Below, piece by piece: positions 1 to 8,592 of a stretch of DNA of 11,956 nucleotides; the first letter of the stretch is position 1; each line of letters starts with the position of its first letter. The notes under the pieces were generated by a model. That model had not been told where the DNA came from. It was given only the letters and a program-made list of their open reading frames with translations, and searched no databases. The translations under genes and the position numbers were made by a program. The DNA comes from Symbiodinium natans (taxonomy: Eukaryota > Sar > Dinophyceae > Suessiales > Symbiodiniaceae), in the NCBI GenBank assembly GCA_905221605.1, contig CAJNDS010001652.1, forward strand, positions 1 through 11,956, given 5' to 3'.

Positions 1-232
1 AAGGCCTTCCACGAGCTCCTTATCCTGGTGCATTTTATGAAGGAGAACTACCTGGAAAGCCTCCAAGAGCTGGAAATCCTTATCCTGGTGCATTTTAGGA
101 AGGAGAACTACGTGGAAAGGCTGTCCAAGAGCTGGAAATCCTTATCCTGGTGCATTTTATGAAGGAGAACTGCCTGGAAAGGCCTTCCAAGAGCTGGCAA
201 TCCTTATCCTGGTGCATTTTATGAAGGAGAAC
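1..232. repeat. Satellite family A, left block (about 4 monomers)
   Basis: Tandem copies of a 61-62 bp monomer whose recognisable blocks are AAGGCCTTCCAAGAGCTGG, AAATCCTTATCCTGGTGCA and TTTTATGAAGGAGAACTACC. The window opens inside the array, so its true left edge is unseen. One copy lacks part of the AAGGCCTT block (near 55-65). The array stops in the middle of a monomer at GAAGGAGAAC, where family B begins with ACACAGGC. No credible gene is present; short open frames come from the repeat unit itself. Confidence 0.95.
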
Positions 233-1595
233 ACACAGGCTTTGATCACAGCCGGACCCAAATAGGGAGGGGAATGCAAGGCTGCATTCACACAGGCCCT
301 GATCACATCCGGACCCAATTAGGGAGGGGAACGCAAGGCTCCTTGGCTGCATACACACAGACTTTGATCACATCCGGACCCAATTAGGGAGGGGAATGCA
401 AGGCTCCTTGGCTGCATTCACACAGGCCCTGATCACATCCTGACCCAATTAGGGAGGGGAATGCAAGGCTCCTTCGCTGCATTTACACAGGCCCTGATCA
501 CATCCCGACCCAATTAGGGAGAGAAACACAAGGCTCCTTGGCTGCATTTACACAGGTCTTGATCACATCCCGACCCAATTAGGGAGGTGAATACAAAGGC
601 TCCTTGGCTGCATTTACACAGGCCCTGGTCACATCCCGACTCAATTAGGGAGGGGAATGCAAGGCTGCTTGGCTGCGTTTAGACAGGCCTTGATCACATC
701 CCGACCCAATTAGGGAGATGAACACAAGCCTCCTTGGCAGCATTTTCACAGGCCTTGATCACATCCCGACCCAATTAGGGAAGGGAATGCAATGCTTCTT
801 GGCTGCATTCACACAGGCCCTGATCACATCCGGACCCAATTCGGGAAGGGAATGCAAGGCTCCTTGGCTGCAGTCACACAACATCCGGACCTTGGCTGCA
901 TTTACACAGCCCTTGATCAATTAGGGAGGTAAATACAAAGGCTCCTTGGCAGCATTCACACAGGCCCTGATCACATCCCGACCCAATTAGGGAGGGGAAT
1001 GCAAGGCTCCTTGGCTGCATTTACACAGGCCCTGATCACATCCCGCCCCAATTAGGGAGGGGAATGCCAAGGCTCCTTGGCTGCATGCAAACAGGCCCTG
1101 GTCACATCCCGACCCAATTAGGGAGGGGAATGCAAGGCTCCTTGGCTGCATTTACACAGGCCCTGATCACATCCCGACCCAATTAGGGAGGGGAATGCCA
1201 AGGCTCCTTGGCTGCATTCAAACAGGCCCTGGTCACATCCCGACCCAATTAGGGAGGGGAATGCAAGGCTCCTTGGCTGCATTTAGGAGCCTGGCTGCAT
1301 TTACACAGGCCCTGGGAGGGGAATGCAAGGCTCCTTGGCTGCATTTACACAGGCCCTGATCACATCCTGACCCAATTAGGGAGAATCACAAGGCTCCTTG
1401 GCTGCATTTACACAGGTCTTGATCACATCCCGACCCAATTAGGGAGGTGAATACAAAGGCTCCTTGGCTGCAGTTACACAGGCCCGGATCACATCCCGAC
1501 CCAATTCGGGAGGGGAACGCAAGGCTCCTTGGCTGCATTTACACAGGCCCTGATCACATCCTGACCCAATTAGGGAGAGAAACACAAGGCTCCAG
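233..1595. repeat. Satellite family B, main block (about 20 monomers)
   Basis: Tandem repeat with a period of 65 bp, clear for example between the CTGCAT blocks at 1081 and 1146. Each unit reads GGCTCCTTGGCTGCATTTAC, then ACAGGCCCTGATCACATCCC, then GACCCAATTAGGGAGGGGAA, then TGCAA. Copies differ by point changes and small indels. Shortened units occur near 245-290, 870-920 and 1285-1320. The block is broken at 1590-1595, inside the GGCTCC element, by a Helitron-gene fragment. Open frames here are by-products of the repeat and are not annotated as genes. Confidence 0.95.
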
Positions 1596-2307
1596 GAAGA
1601 TGTCACTGTCCTGGTGGAAGGAGTGCAGGGCAAGACCGCTTCCCCAGCTCGTCTAGACTGCTTGCACAAAGCCTTGCAAGAGCTGAAAGCGCAGCACCGC
1701 CTCTACCAGGCAAACCCAGCAGTGGAGGGAGCCTTAACAAGAATGGAAATCATCCTCGCTGGAAAAGTGCAGCCGTGTACAAGCGCAGCGGCAACGACAG
1801 ACCGCGAAACCTCCCAAGGGCGCCAAACGGGGAGTCCGGTGGCTCACACTCCTCGGCCTTGGGGGGCGAAGCGCAGCACTCGGAAAACGCAGCGGCCTCT
1901 GTCGAAACAATGGAAGAGAAGGAAGACAGGCTAGAGATGACGTACCTGATCCCAAAGAGCTGAAAGCCCCCAGAGCGGACACTGTGGAGCTGCAGAAAAT
2001 CCGAAGCACTTCGGAGCTCACGGACGACATGGACGTGAAGTTCTTCCCACACCTGTTTTCCACGGGCACAGGCGGATGGCAGAATGGATATGGAAGCTTC
2101 TCCCAATACGCTCGCAAGCGTCTTCTCGGCTCGGACCCGCGTTTCGAATCATCGCCGGCCTACATCATGTGGCTTCTGGAAATGCACCTCAAGAAGCGCC
2201 TCTCGGGCAACATCAACGTGAGGATCGGCAACCAGCAGGCTCCAGGCGGGAAGACCAAGTACCAAGAGGGCAAAGGTCAGGTGTTTACAGCCCTGAGGGA
2301 CATCCCA
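1596..2307 (+). pseudogene. Decayed Helitron-type Rep/helicase gene fragment
   Basis: This fragment is homologous to the 3' part of the open frame at the right end of the window. Recognisable segments are TASPARL (about 1635), EMTYLIPK (about 1934-1957), FFPHLFSTGTGGW (about 2041-2080) and KKRLSGNINVR (about 2192-2224), followed by IGNQQAPGG and RDIP, which extend past the part of the other copy that is visible. Over the 67-residue stretch ending NINVR the two copies match at 53 positions by eye. The fragment is not functional. Homology passes through all three forward frames: the first from 1596, the second around EMTYLIPK, the third after about 1958, where one base seems missing next to CCAAAG. 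The linker between the two conserved parts is about 100 bp longer than in the other copy. Start codon, cysteine motifs, repeat region and the catalytic Rep and helicase parts are all absent. Satellite B abuts the left side and satellite C the right. Confidence 0.85.
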
Positions 2308-2352
2308 AAAAGCACCTGAGATTGCTTATCACTGAGCATTCTTTAGAGAAGA
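2308..2352. repeat. Satellite family C fragment
   Basis: This is the terminal part of a family C monomer (GCACCTGAGATTGCTTATCA, then CTGAGCATTCTTTAGAGAAG). It joins the Helitron fragment at CCCAAAA, which resembles the CCCAAACAG of intact C monomers, so the exact breakpoint is ambiguous by a few bases. It leads into family B through a GAGCGCAGCGCAAGG junction that recurs at about 3385 and 4067. Confidence 0.85.
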
Positions 2353-3050
2353 GAGCGCAGCGCAAGGCTCCTTGGCTGCATTTACCGGACCTGATCACAT
2401 CCCGACCGAACTAGGCAGGGGAACACAAGGCTCTGTGCCTGCATTTACAGGCCCTGATCACATCCCGACCCAATTAGGGAGGGGAATGCAAGGCTCCTTG
2501 GCTGCATCTGCACAGGTCCTGCTCACACCCTGACGGGAACACAAGGCTCCTTGGCTTCATACACAGGCCCTGATCACATCCCTACCCAATTAGGGAGGCC
2601 AAGGCTCCTTGGCTGCGTTCACGCAGGCCCTGATCACATCCGAACCAGTCAGGGAGGGAATGCAAGGCTCCTTGGCTGCATTTACACAGGCCCTGATCAC
2701 ATCCTGACCCAGTTAGGGAAGGGAACGCAAAGGCTCCTTGGGAGCAGTTACAAAGGCCCTGATCACATCCCGACCCAATTAAAGGCAAATACAAGGCTCT
2801 TTGGCTGCATTCACACAGGCCCTGATCACATCCCGACCCAATTAAGGAGGCAAATACCTTGACTGCATTCACACAGGCCCTGATCACATCCTGACCCAAT
2901 GAGGGAGGCAAATGCAAGGCTCCTTGGCTGCATTCGCACAGGCCCTGATCACATCCCGACCCAATTAGGGAGGGGAATGCAAGGCTCCTTGGCTGCATTT
3001 ACACAGGCACTGATCACGTCCCTGATCACGCCCCAACCCAATTAGGGAGG
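2353..3050. repeat. Satellite family B, second block (about 10 monomers)
   Basis: Copies of the 65 bp B unit, more variable than in the first block. The opening two units carry distinctive variants: TTTACCGGACCTGATC, and GGCTCTGTGCCTGCATTTAC with a shortened TTACAGGCC. Several units have deletions in the GGGAGGGGAATGCAA part (for example 2525-2535, 2595-2600, 2785-2790). The last unit contains a local duplication of CCTGATCAC (3008-3031) and stops at GGGAGGCAGC, where family C begins. Confidence 0.92.
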
Positions 3051-3390
3051 CAGCAAGAGCCTGTCCTGGAAGCATGTTTTGAGCTGTATTTCTGAAAGCC
3101 CATTCCAAAGCCCCAGACAGCGCCTCAGATTGCTTATCACTGAGAAAAGAGCAAGCCTGGCTGCAGACAGTCCTGGAAGCATGTTTTTGAGCTGTATTTC
3201 TGAAAACCATTTCAAACTCCCAAACAGCACCTGAGAATGCTTATCACTGAGCATTCTTTAGAGGAGAGCAAGCCTGGCTGCAGACAGTCCTGGAAGCATG
3301 TTTTGAGCCGTGTTTCTGAAAGCCCATTTCAAACTCCCAAACAGCACCTGAGATTGCTTATCACTGAGCATTCTTCAGAGAAGACAGCGC
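3051..3390. repeat. Satellite family C, block 1 (about 3 monomers)
   Basis: Tandem repeat of about 117 bp. Its blocks are AGCAAGCCTGGCTGCAGACA, GTCCTGGAAGCATGTTTTGA, GCTGTATTTCTGAAAGCCCA, TTTCAAACTCCCAAACAGCA and CCTGAGATTGCTTATCACTG. The TGCTTATCACTGAG element recurs at 3131, 3238 and 3355. The first unit is shorter because it lacks CATTCTTTAGAG. The frames that appear open on either strand shift with unit length and show no sign of coding. Confidence 0.92.
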
Positions 3391-3628
3391 AGGGCAAGGC
3401 TCCTTGGCTGCATTTACCGGCCCTGAACACATCCCGACCCAATTAGGGAGGGGAATGCAAGGCTCCTTGGCTGCATTTACACAGGTCCTGATCACCCTGA
3501 AGGGAACGCAAGGCTCCTCACATCCCGACCCAATTAGGGAGGCCAAGGCTCCTTGACTGCATTCACACAGGCCCTGATCACATCCGATGCAGTTAGGGAG
3601 GGGAATGCAAGGCTCCTTGGCTGCATTG
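3391..3628. repeat. Satellite family B, third block (about 4 monomers)
   Basis: A short island of B units between two C blocks. It opens with the same TTTACCGGCCCTGA variant seen at the starts of the neighbouring B islands. Units near 3490-3545 are rearranged: CCTGATCACCCTGAAGGGAA and CTCCTCACATCCC join parts of different monomers. It ends in GGCTGCATTGCATTCTTTAG, which fuses the B element GGCTGCATT to the C element GCATTCTTTAG. Confidence 0.9.
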
Positions 3629-4070
3629 CATTCTTTAGAGAAGAGCAAGCCTGGCGGCAGACAGTCCTGGAAGCATGTTTTGAGCTGTATTTCTAAAAGC
3701 CCATTTCAAACCCCCAGACAGCACCGCATACTTTTGAGAAGAGCAATGTTCTGAGCTGTATTTCTGAAACCCATTTCAAACCCCCAGACAGCACCTGAGA
3801 TTGCTTATCACTGAGCATTCTTTAGAGAAGAACAAGCCTGGCTGCAGACAATCCTGGAAGCATGTTTTTGAGCTGTATTTCTGAAACCCATTTCAAACTC
3901 CCAAACAGCACCTGAGATTGCTTATCACTGAGCATTCTTTAGAGGAGAGCAAGCCTGGCTGCAAACAGTCCTGCAAGCATGCTTTGAGCTGCATTTCTGA
4001 AAGCCCATTTCAAAACTCCCAAACAGCACCTGAGATTGCTTATCACTGAGCATTCTTTAGAGAAGCGAGC
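3629..4070. repeat. Satellite family C, block 2 (about 4 monomers)
   Basis: Further copies of the 117 bp unit. The TGCTTATCACTGAG element lies at 3802, 3919 and 4037, giving periods of 117 and 118 bp. One unit near 3725-3760 is shortened (CACCGCATACTTTTGAGAAG). The block exits to family B through AAGCGAGCGCAGCGCAAGG, nearly the same junction as at 2352 and 3390. Confidence 0.92.
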
Positions 4071-4270
4071 GCAGCGCAAGGCTCCTTGGCTGCATTTACC
4101 GGCCCTGATCACATCCCGACCCAACTAGGGAGGGGAACGCAAGGCTCTGTGCCTGCATTTACAGGCCCTGATCACATCCCGACCCAACTAGAGAGGGGAA
4201 TGCAGGGCTACCTTGGTTGCGCGGCCCTGATCACATCCCGACCCAATTAGGGAAGGGAACACGCTGCATT
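4071..4270. repeat. Satellite family B, fourth block (about 3 monomers)
   Basis: B units in which the first two repeat the variant pair seen at 2365-2470: TTTACCGGCCCTGATC, then GGCTCTGTGCCTGCATTTAC. The third is altered (GGCTACCTTGGTTGCGCGGC). The block decays at 4255-4290 into a mixed segment, ACGCTGCATTCTGATCACAT, before family A resumes. Confidence 0.9.
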
Positions 4271-4585
4271 CTGATCACATCTACATGGAAAGGCCTTGAA
4301 AAAAAGCTGGAAATCCTTATCCTGTCTTCAAATAGCTGGAAATCCTGGTGCTTTTTTTGCGAAGGAGAACTACCTGGAAATGCCTTCAAAGAGCTGGAAA
4401 TCCTTATCCTGGTGCATTTTATGAAGGAGAATTATTTGGAAAGGCCTTCAAAGAGCTGGAAATCCTTATCCTGGTGCATTTCATGAAGGAGAACTACCTG
4501 GAAAGGCCTTCTTGGTGCATTTCACGAGGGAGAACTACCTGGAAAGGCCTCTTATCCTGGTGCAATTTATGAAGGAAAACTGCCA
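4271..4585. repeat. Satellite family A, short middle block (about 5 monomers)
   Basis: Copies of the 61-62 bp A unit with GAGCTGGAAATCCTTATCCT and GGTGCATTTTATGAAGGAGA. The first unit is degenerate (CTTGAAAAAAAGCTGG and a duplicated AGCTGGAAATCC near 4330). Two later units (about 4510-4560) are truncated. The block passes straight into family D at about 4586: an A-type TTTATGAAGGAAAACTGCC is followed by ATCGCCAAC. Open frames here derive from the repeat. Confidence 0.92.
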
Positions 4586-6140
4586 GGATCGCCAACAAAT
4601 TAAGGAGAATCCCGGGCGACTCGGCTGCACATCCCAGCTGGAAAGCTTATCGTCAACCAATTAAGGAGAATCCCAGGCGACTCGGCTGCAAAGCTAGAAA
4701 GCTTATCGGCCAAACCATTCAAGGAGAATCCCAGGCAGGCTACCCTCGCTGCAACACCAAGTCCCAGCTTGGAAAAGTCTTATCCCACCAATTAAGGAAG
4801 AATCCCGGCGCTCGCTGCAAGCTGGAAAGCTATCGCCACCAATTAAGGGGAAAGGGGGGACGCGGTAAGCGCATTCCCCCGTGCGACTCGGCTGCAAATC
4901 CCAGCTGGAAAGCTTATCGCCAACCAATTGAGGAGAATCCCGGGCGACTCGGCTGCAAAGCTCAAAAGATTATCGCCAACCAATTACGGAGAATCCCAGG
5001 CGACTCGGCTGCAAAGCTAGAAAGCTTATCGCCAACCAATTAAGGAGAATCCCAGGCGACTCGGCTGCAAAGCTGGAAAGCTTATCGCCAACCAATTAAG
5101 GAGAATCCCGGGCGACTCGTCTGCAAATCTCAGCTGGAAAGCTTATCGCCAACCAATTAAGGAGAATCCCGGGCGACTTGGCTGCAAATCTCAGCTGGAA
5201 AGCTTATCGCCAACCAATTAAGGAGGCGGGAACTGAGCCCAGGCGAACTCGGCTGACCATACACAAACACACACAAAAAACATTACCTCGCTGGAAAGCT
5301 TGATTTCGCCAACCAGTTAGTAAAATCCCGGGCGACAATCGGCTGCAAAAAGCCTGAAAGCTCTAAAATCGCCAACCATTAAGGATAATCCCGTTCGCCC
5401 TCGGCTGCAAAAAAACAAAAAATTTACCCAGCTGAAAGCTTATCGCCACCAATTAGGAGAATCCCGGCTACTCGCTGCAAAGCTGGAGCTGGATCGCCAC
5501 CCACTTAGAGAATCCCGGGCGACTCGTCTGCCAAAGCGGTAAAGCTTATCGCCCAACACCAAATTACGGGGAATCCCAAGGCGACTCCTACTCTGCTGCA
5601 ATAAATCCCCTGGAAAGCTTATCGCCAACCAATTAAGGAAAATCCCGCGCGACTCGGCTGCAAAGCTGGAAAGCTTATCGCCAACCAATTAAGGAGAATC
5701 CCAGGCGACTCGGCTGCAAATCTCAGCTGGAAAGTTTCTCGCCAACCAATTAAGGAGAATCCCGGGCGACTCGGCTGCAAATCTCAGCTGGAAAGCTTAT
5801 CGCCAACCAATTAAGGAGAATCCCCGGCGACTCGGCTGCAAATCTCAGCTGGAAAGCTTATCGCCAACCAATTAAGGAGAATCCCAGGCGACTCGGCTGC
5901 AAATCTCAGCTGGAAAGCTTATCGCCAACCAATTAAGGAGAATCCCGGGCGACTCGGCTGCAAACCTCAGCTGGAAAGCTTATCGCCAACCAATGAGAAT
6001 ACTCCCATGCGACTCGGCTGCCAACCAAGCTGGAAAGCTCTTCGCCAACCAATTAAGAATCCCAGGCGACTCGGCTGCAAAAATCCAGCTGGTAAGCTTA
6101 CCTGCGCCAACCAATAAGGAGGAATCCCGGCGACGTCGTC
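4586..6140. repeat. Satellite family D (about 25 monomers)
   Basis: Tandem repeat with blocks CAGCTGGAAAGCTTATCGCC, AACCAATTAAGGAGAATCCC and GGGCGACTCGGCTGCAAATC. Two unit lengths alternate. The long form is 61 bp (for example from 5741 to 5802) and has AAATCTCAGCTGG. The short form is 56 bp and has AAAGCTGG. Units at 5640-5985 and 4920-5220 are very uniform, while 5225-5620 and 4740-4870 are full of small indels and A-rich insertions. No gene is evident on either strand. Confidence 0.95.
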
Positions 6141-8300
6141 TTGCAAGCTGCTTCCAGAGCTGCATCCTTATCCTGGTGAGCATTTTAATGAAGGAACTAA
6201 CCTGGCAAGGCCTTCCAAGACCCTGAAAAACCTTATCCTGGTGCATTTTATTAGCATAAACTACCTGCAAAGGGCCTTCCATAGCTGACACTAAAAAAAA
6301 AATCCTTATCCTTGGTAGCTTTTATGAAGGAGAACTACCTGGCAGCCTTCCAAGAGCTGGAAATCCTTATCCTGGTGCATTTTATGAAGGAGAACTACCT
6401 GGCAAGGCCTTCCAAGAGCTGGAAATCCTTATCCTGGTGCATTTTATGAAGGAGAACTACCTCGTCCAAGAGCTGGAAATCCTTATCCTGGTGCATTTTA
6501 TGAAGGAGAACTACCTGGCAAGGCCTTGCAAGAGCTGGAAACCCTTATCCTGGTGCATTTTATGAAGGAGAACTACCTAGCAAGGCCTTCCAAGAGCTGG
6601 AAATCCTTATCCTGGTGCATTTTATGAAGGAGAACAACCTGGCAAGGCCTTCCAAGAGCTGGAAATCCTTATCCTGGTGCATTTTATGAAGGAGAACGAC
6701 CTGGCAAGGCCTTCCAAGAACTGGAAATCCTTATTCTGGTGCATTTTATGAAGGAGAACTAACTGGCAAGGCCTTCCAAGAGCTGGAAATCCTTATCCTG
6801 GTGCATTTTATGAAGGAGAACTACCTGGAAAGGCTCTTATCCTGGTGCATTTTATAAAGGAGAACTACCTGGAAAGGCCTTCCGCGAGCTGGAAATCCTT
6901 ATCCTGGTGCATTTTATGAAGGAGAACCACCTGGTAAGGCCTTCTGCGAGCTGGAAATCCTTATCCTGGTGCATTTTATGAAAGAGAACTACCTGGAAAT
7001 GCCTTCCGCGAGCTGGAAATCCTTATCCTGGTGCATTTTATGAAGGAGAACTACCTGGAAAGGCTTTCCGCGAGCTGGAAATCCTTATCCTGGTGCTTTT
7101 TTCTGAAGAAGACCTACTTGGAAAGGCCTTCCGCGAGCTGGAAATGCTTATCCTGGTGCATTTTATGAAGGAGAACTACCTGGAAAGGCCTTCCGCGAGC
7201 TGGAAATCCTTATCCTGGTGCATTTTATGAAGGATAACTACCTGGAAAGGGAAATCCTTATCCTGGTGCATTTTATGAAGGAGAACTACCTGGAAAGGCC
7301 TTCCGCAAGCTGGAAATCCTTATCCTGGTGCATTTTATGAAGGAGAACTACCTGGAAAGGCCTTCTGCGAGCTGGAAATCGTTATCCTGGTGCATTTTAT
7401 GAAAGAGAACTTCCTGGAAATGCCTTCCGCGAGCTGGAAATCCTTATCCTGGTGCATTTTATGAAGGAGAACTACCTGGAAAGGCTTTCCGCGAGCTGGA
7501 AATCCTTATCCTGGTGCTTTTTTCTGAAGAAGAACTACTTGGAAAGGCCTTCCGAGAGCTGGAAATGCTTATCCTGGTGCATTTTATGAAGGAGAACTAC
7601 CTGGAAAAGCCTTCCGCGAGCTGGAAATCCTTATCCGGTGCATTTTATGAAGGAGAACTACCTGGAAAGGCCTTCCAAGAGCTGGAAATCCTTATCCTGG
7701 TGCATTTTATGAAGGAGAACTACCTGGAAAGGCCTTCCGCGACCTGGAAATCCTTATCCGGTGCATTTTATGAAGGAGAACTACCTGGAAAGGCCTTCCG
7801 AGAGCTGGAAATCCTTATCCTGGTGCATTTTATGAAAGAGCTACCTGGAAAGGCCTTCCGCGAGCTGGAAAAGGCAAGGCCTTCCAAGAGCTGGAAATCC
7901 TTATCCTGGTGCATTTTATGAAGGAGAACTACCTGGCAAGGCCTTCCAAGAACTGGAAATCCTTATTCTGGTGCATTTTATGAAGGAGAACTACCTGGCA
8001 AGGCCTTCCAAGAGCTGGAAATCCTTATCCTGGTGCATTTATGAAGGAGAACTACCTGGCAAGGCCTTCCAAGAGCTGGAAATCCTTATCCTGGTGCATT
8101 TTATGAAGGAGAACTACCTGGCAAGGCCTTCCAAGAGCTGGAAATCCTTATCCTGGTGCATTTATGAAGGAGAACTACCTGGCAAGGCCTTCCAAGAGCT
8201 GTAAATCCTTATCCTGGTGCATTCTATGAAAGAGAACTACCTGGCAAGGCCTTCCAAGAGCTGGAAACCCTTACGCTGGTGCATTTTATGAAGGAGAACC
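6141..8300. repeat. Satellite family A, main block (about 34 monomers)
   Basis: A long array of the 61-62 bp A unit. Two subtypes are visible. One has CCAAGAGCTGG with CTGGCAAGG (about 6300-6790 and 7870-8290). The other has CCGCGAGCTGG with CTGGAAAGG (about 6790-7870). The unit is 62 bp with GCATTTTATG and 61 bp with GCATTTATG. Where the two lengths alternate (7971-8204) a frame stays open by arithmetic, since 62+61 is divisible by three; I do not regard it as a gene. The array ends abruptly in GAAGGAGAACC at about 8300. Confidence 0.95.
6836..7634. repeat. 421 bp higher-order repeat within family A
   Basis: Rare variants recur at a fixed offset of 421 bp. The CTTCTGCGAG variant lies at 6941 and 7362, and the TGGTGCTTTTTTCTGAAG variant at 7091 and 7512. 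The AAATGCTTATCC variant follows each of the latter, and a truncated monomer marks the left edge of each copy (about 6830 and 7250). The block of seven monomers, one shortened, was therefore duplicated as a unit. The offset no longer holds before about 6830 or after about 7634. Confidence 0.85.
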
Positions 8301-8578
8301 ACGTTTGCTTGTCCTCAACCTGAATGGGGGCCATGTGCCAGGTGCTTATGCTCAACCAGAATGGGGTGCAGCCGAGTCGCTTCAGTCAACACAAAGTCCT
8401 GACACCAGCAATTCCTGTTTGCTTGCCTCAACCTGAATAGGGGCCAGCGTTTACCGCTCACACCGTGCGCTTTGGCTCAATATGAACAGCCTTAAGTCTT
8501 CATCCACAGCCATTTCGGGCGCAAGCCTCTGTCACCGCAAAAGGTCTTGAGAGCATTTTCGCATCCCTTGTTTCTCAG
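8301..8578. other. Single-copy leader with degenerate 29 bp motif, possible intron end
   Basis: This is the first non-satellite sequence after the A array. A degenerate motif of roughly 29 bp, TTGCTTGCCTCAACCTGAAT followed by GGGGCCA, occurs at 8304, 8342 and 8418, with weaker relatives at 8463 and 9164. The last 115 bp (8464-8578) resemble 9160-9301 and end in CCTTGTTTCTCAG. A pyrimidine-rich run before AG suggests an intron 3' boundary. An ATG at 8482 opens only 22 codons. No long open frame, promoter motif or RNA gene was found. Confidence 0.5.
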
Positions 8579-8592
8579 CTCAACTGATGCGA
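8464..8592 (+). repeat. Diverged duplicate leader, copy 1
   Basis: Copy 1 shares GCTCAAT, TTAAGTCTTCATCC, GCAT and CTTGTTTCTCAG, then TCAACTGATGCGA, in the same order as copy 2 at 9160-9316. Between the shared blocks the copies differ in sequence and in length; copy 2 is about 30 bp longer. Beyond TGCGA the two downstream open frames are unrelated by eye. Confidence 0.6.

Noticed and set aside
1734-2117. Minus-strand frames across the left Helitron fragment
   Set aside because: They are antisense to clear homology with the plus-strand Helitron protein and are shadows.
2551-2998. Open frames on both strands in the B satellite
   Set aside because: The peptides simply reflect the 65 bp unit read in successive frames, with no start context or conserved product.
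7514-8204. Repeated Leu/Glu-rich peptides (HFMKENYL and GKAFQELEIL) from the A satellite
   Set aside because: The unit of 61-62 bp is not a multiple of three. The frame survives only where indels happen to compensate, and neighbouring copies carry stops.
1-8300. CRISPR array
   Set aside because: The repeats are directly contiguous, with no unique spacers between them, and their monomers of 56-117 bp vary gradually as in satellites.
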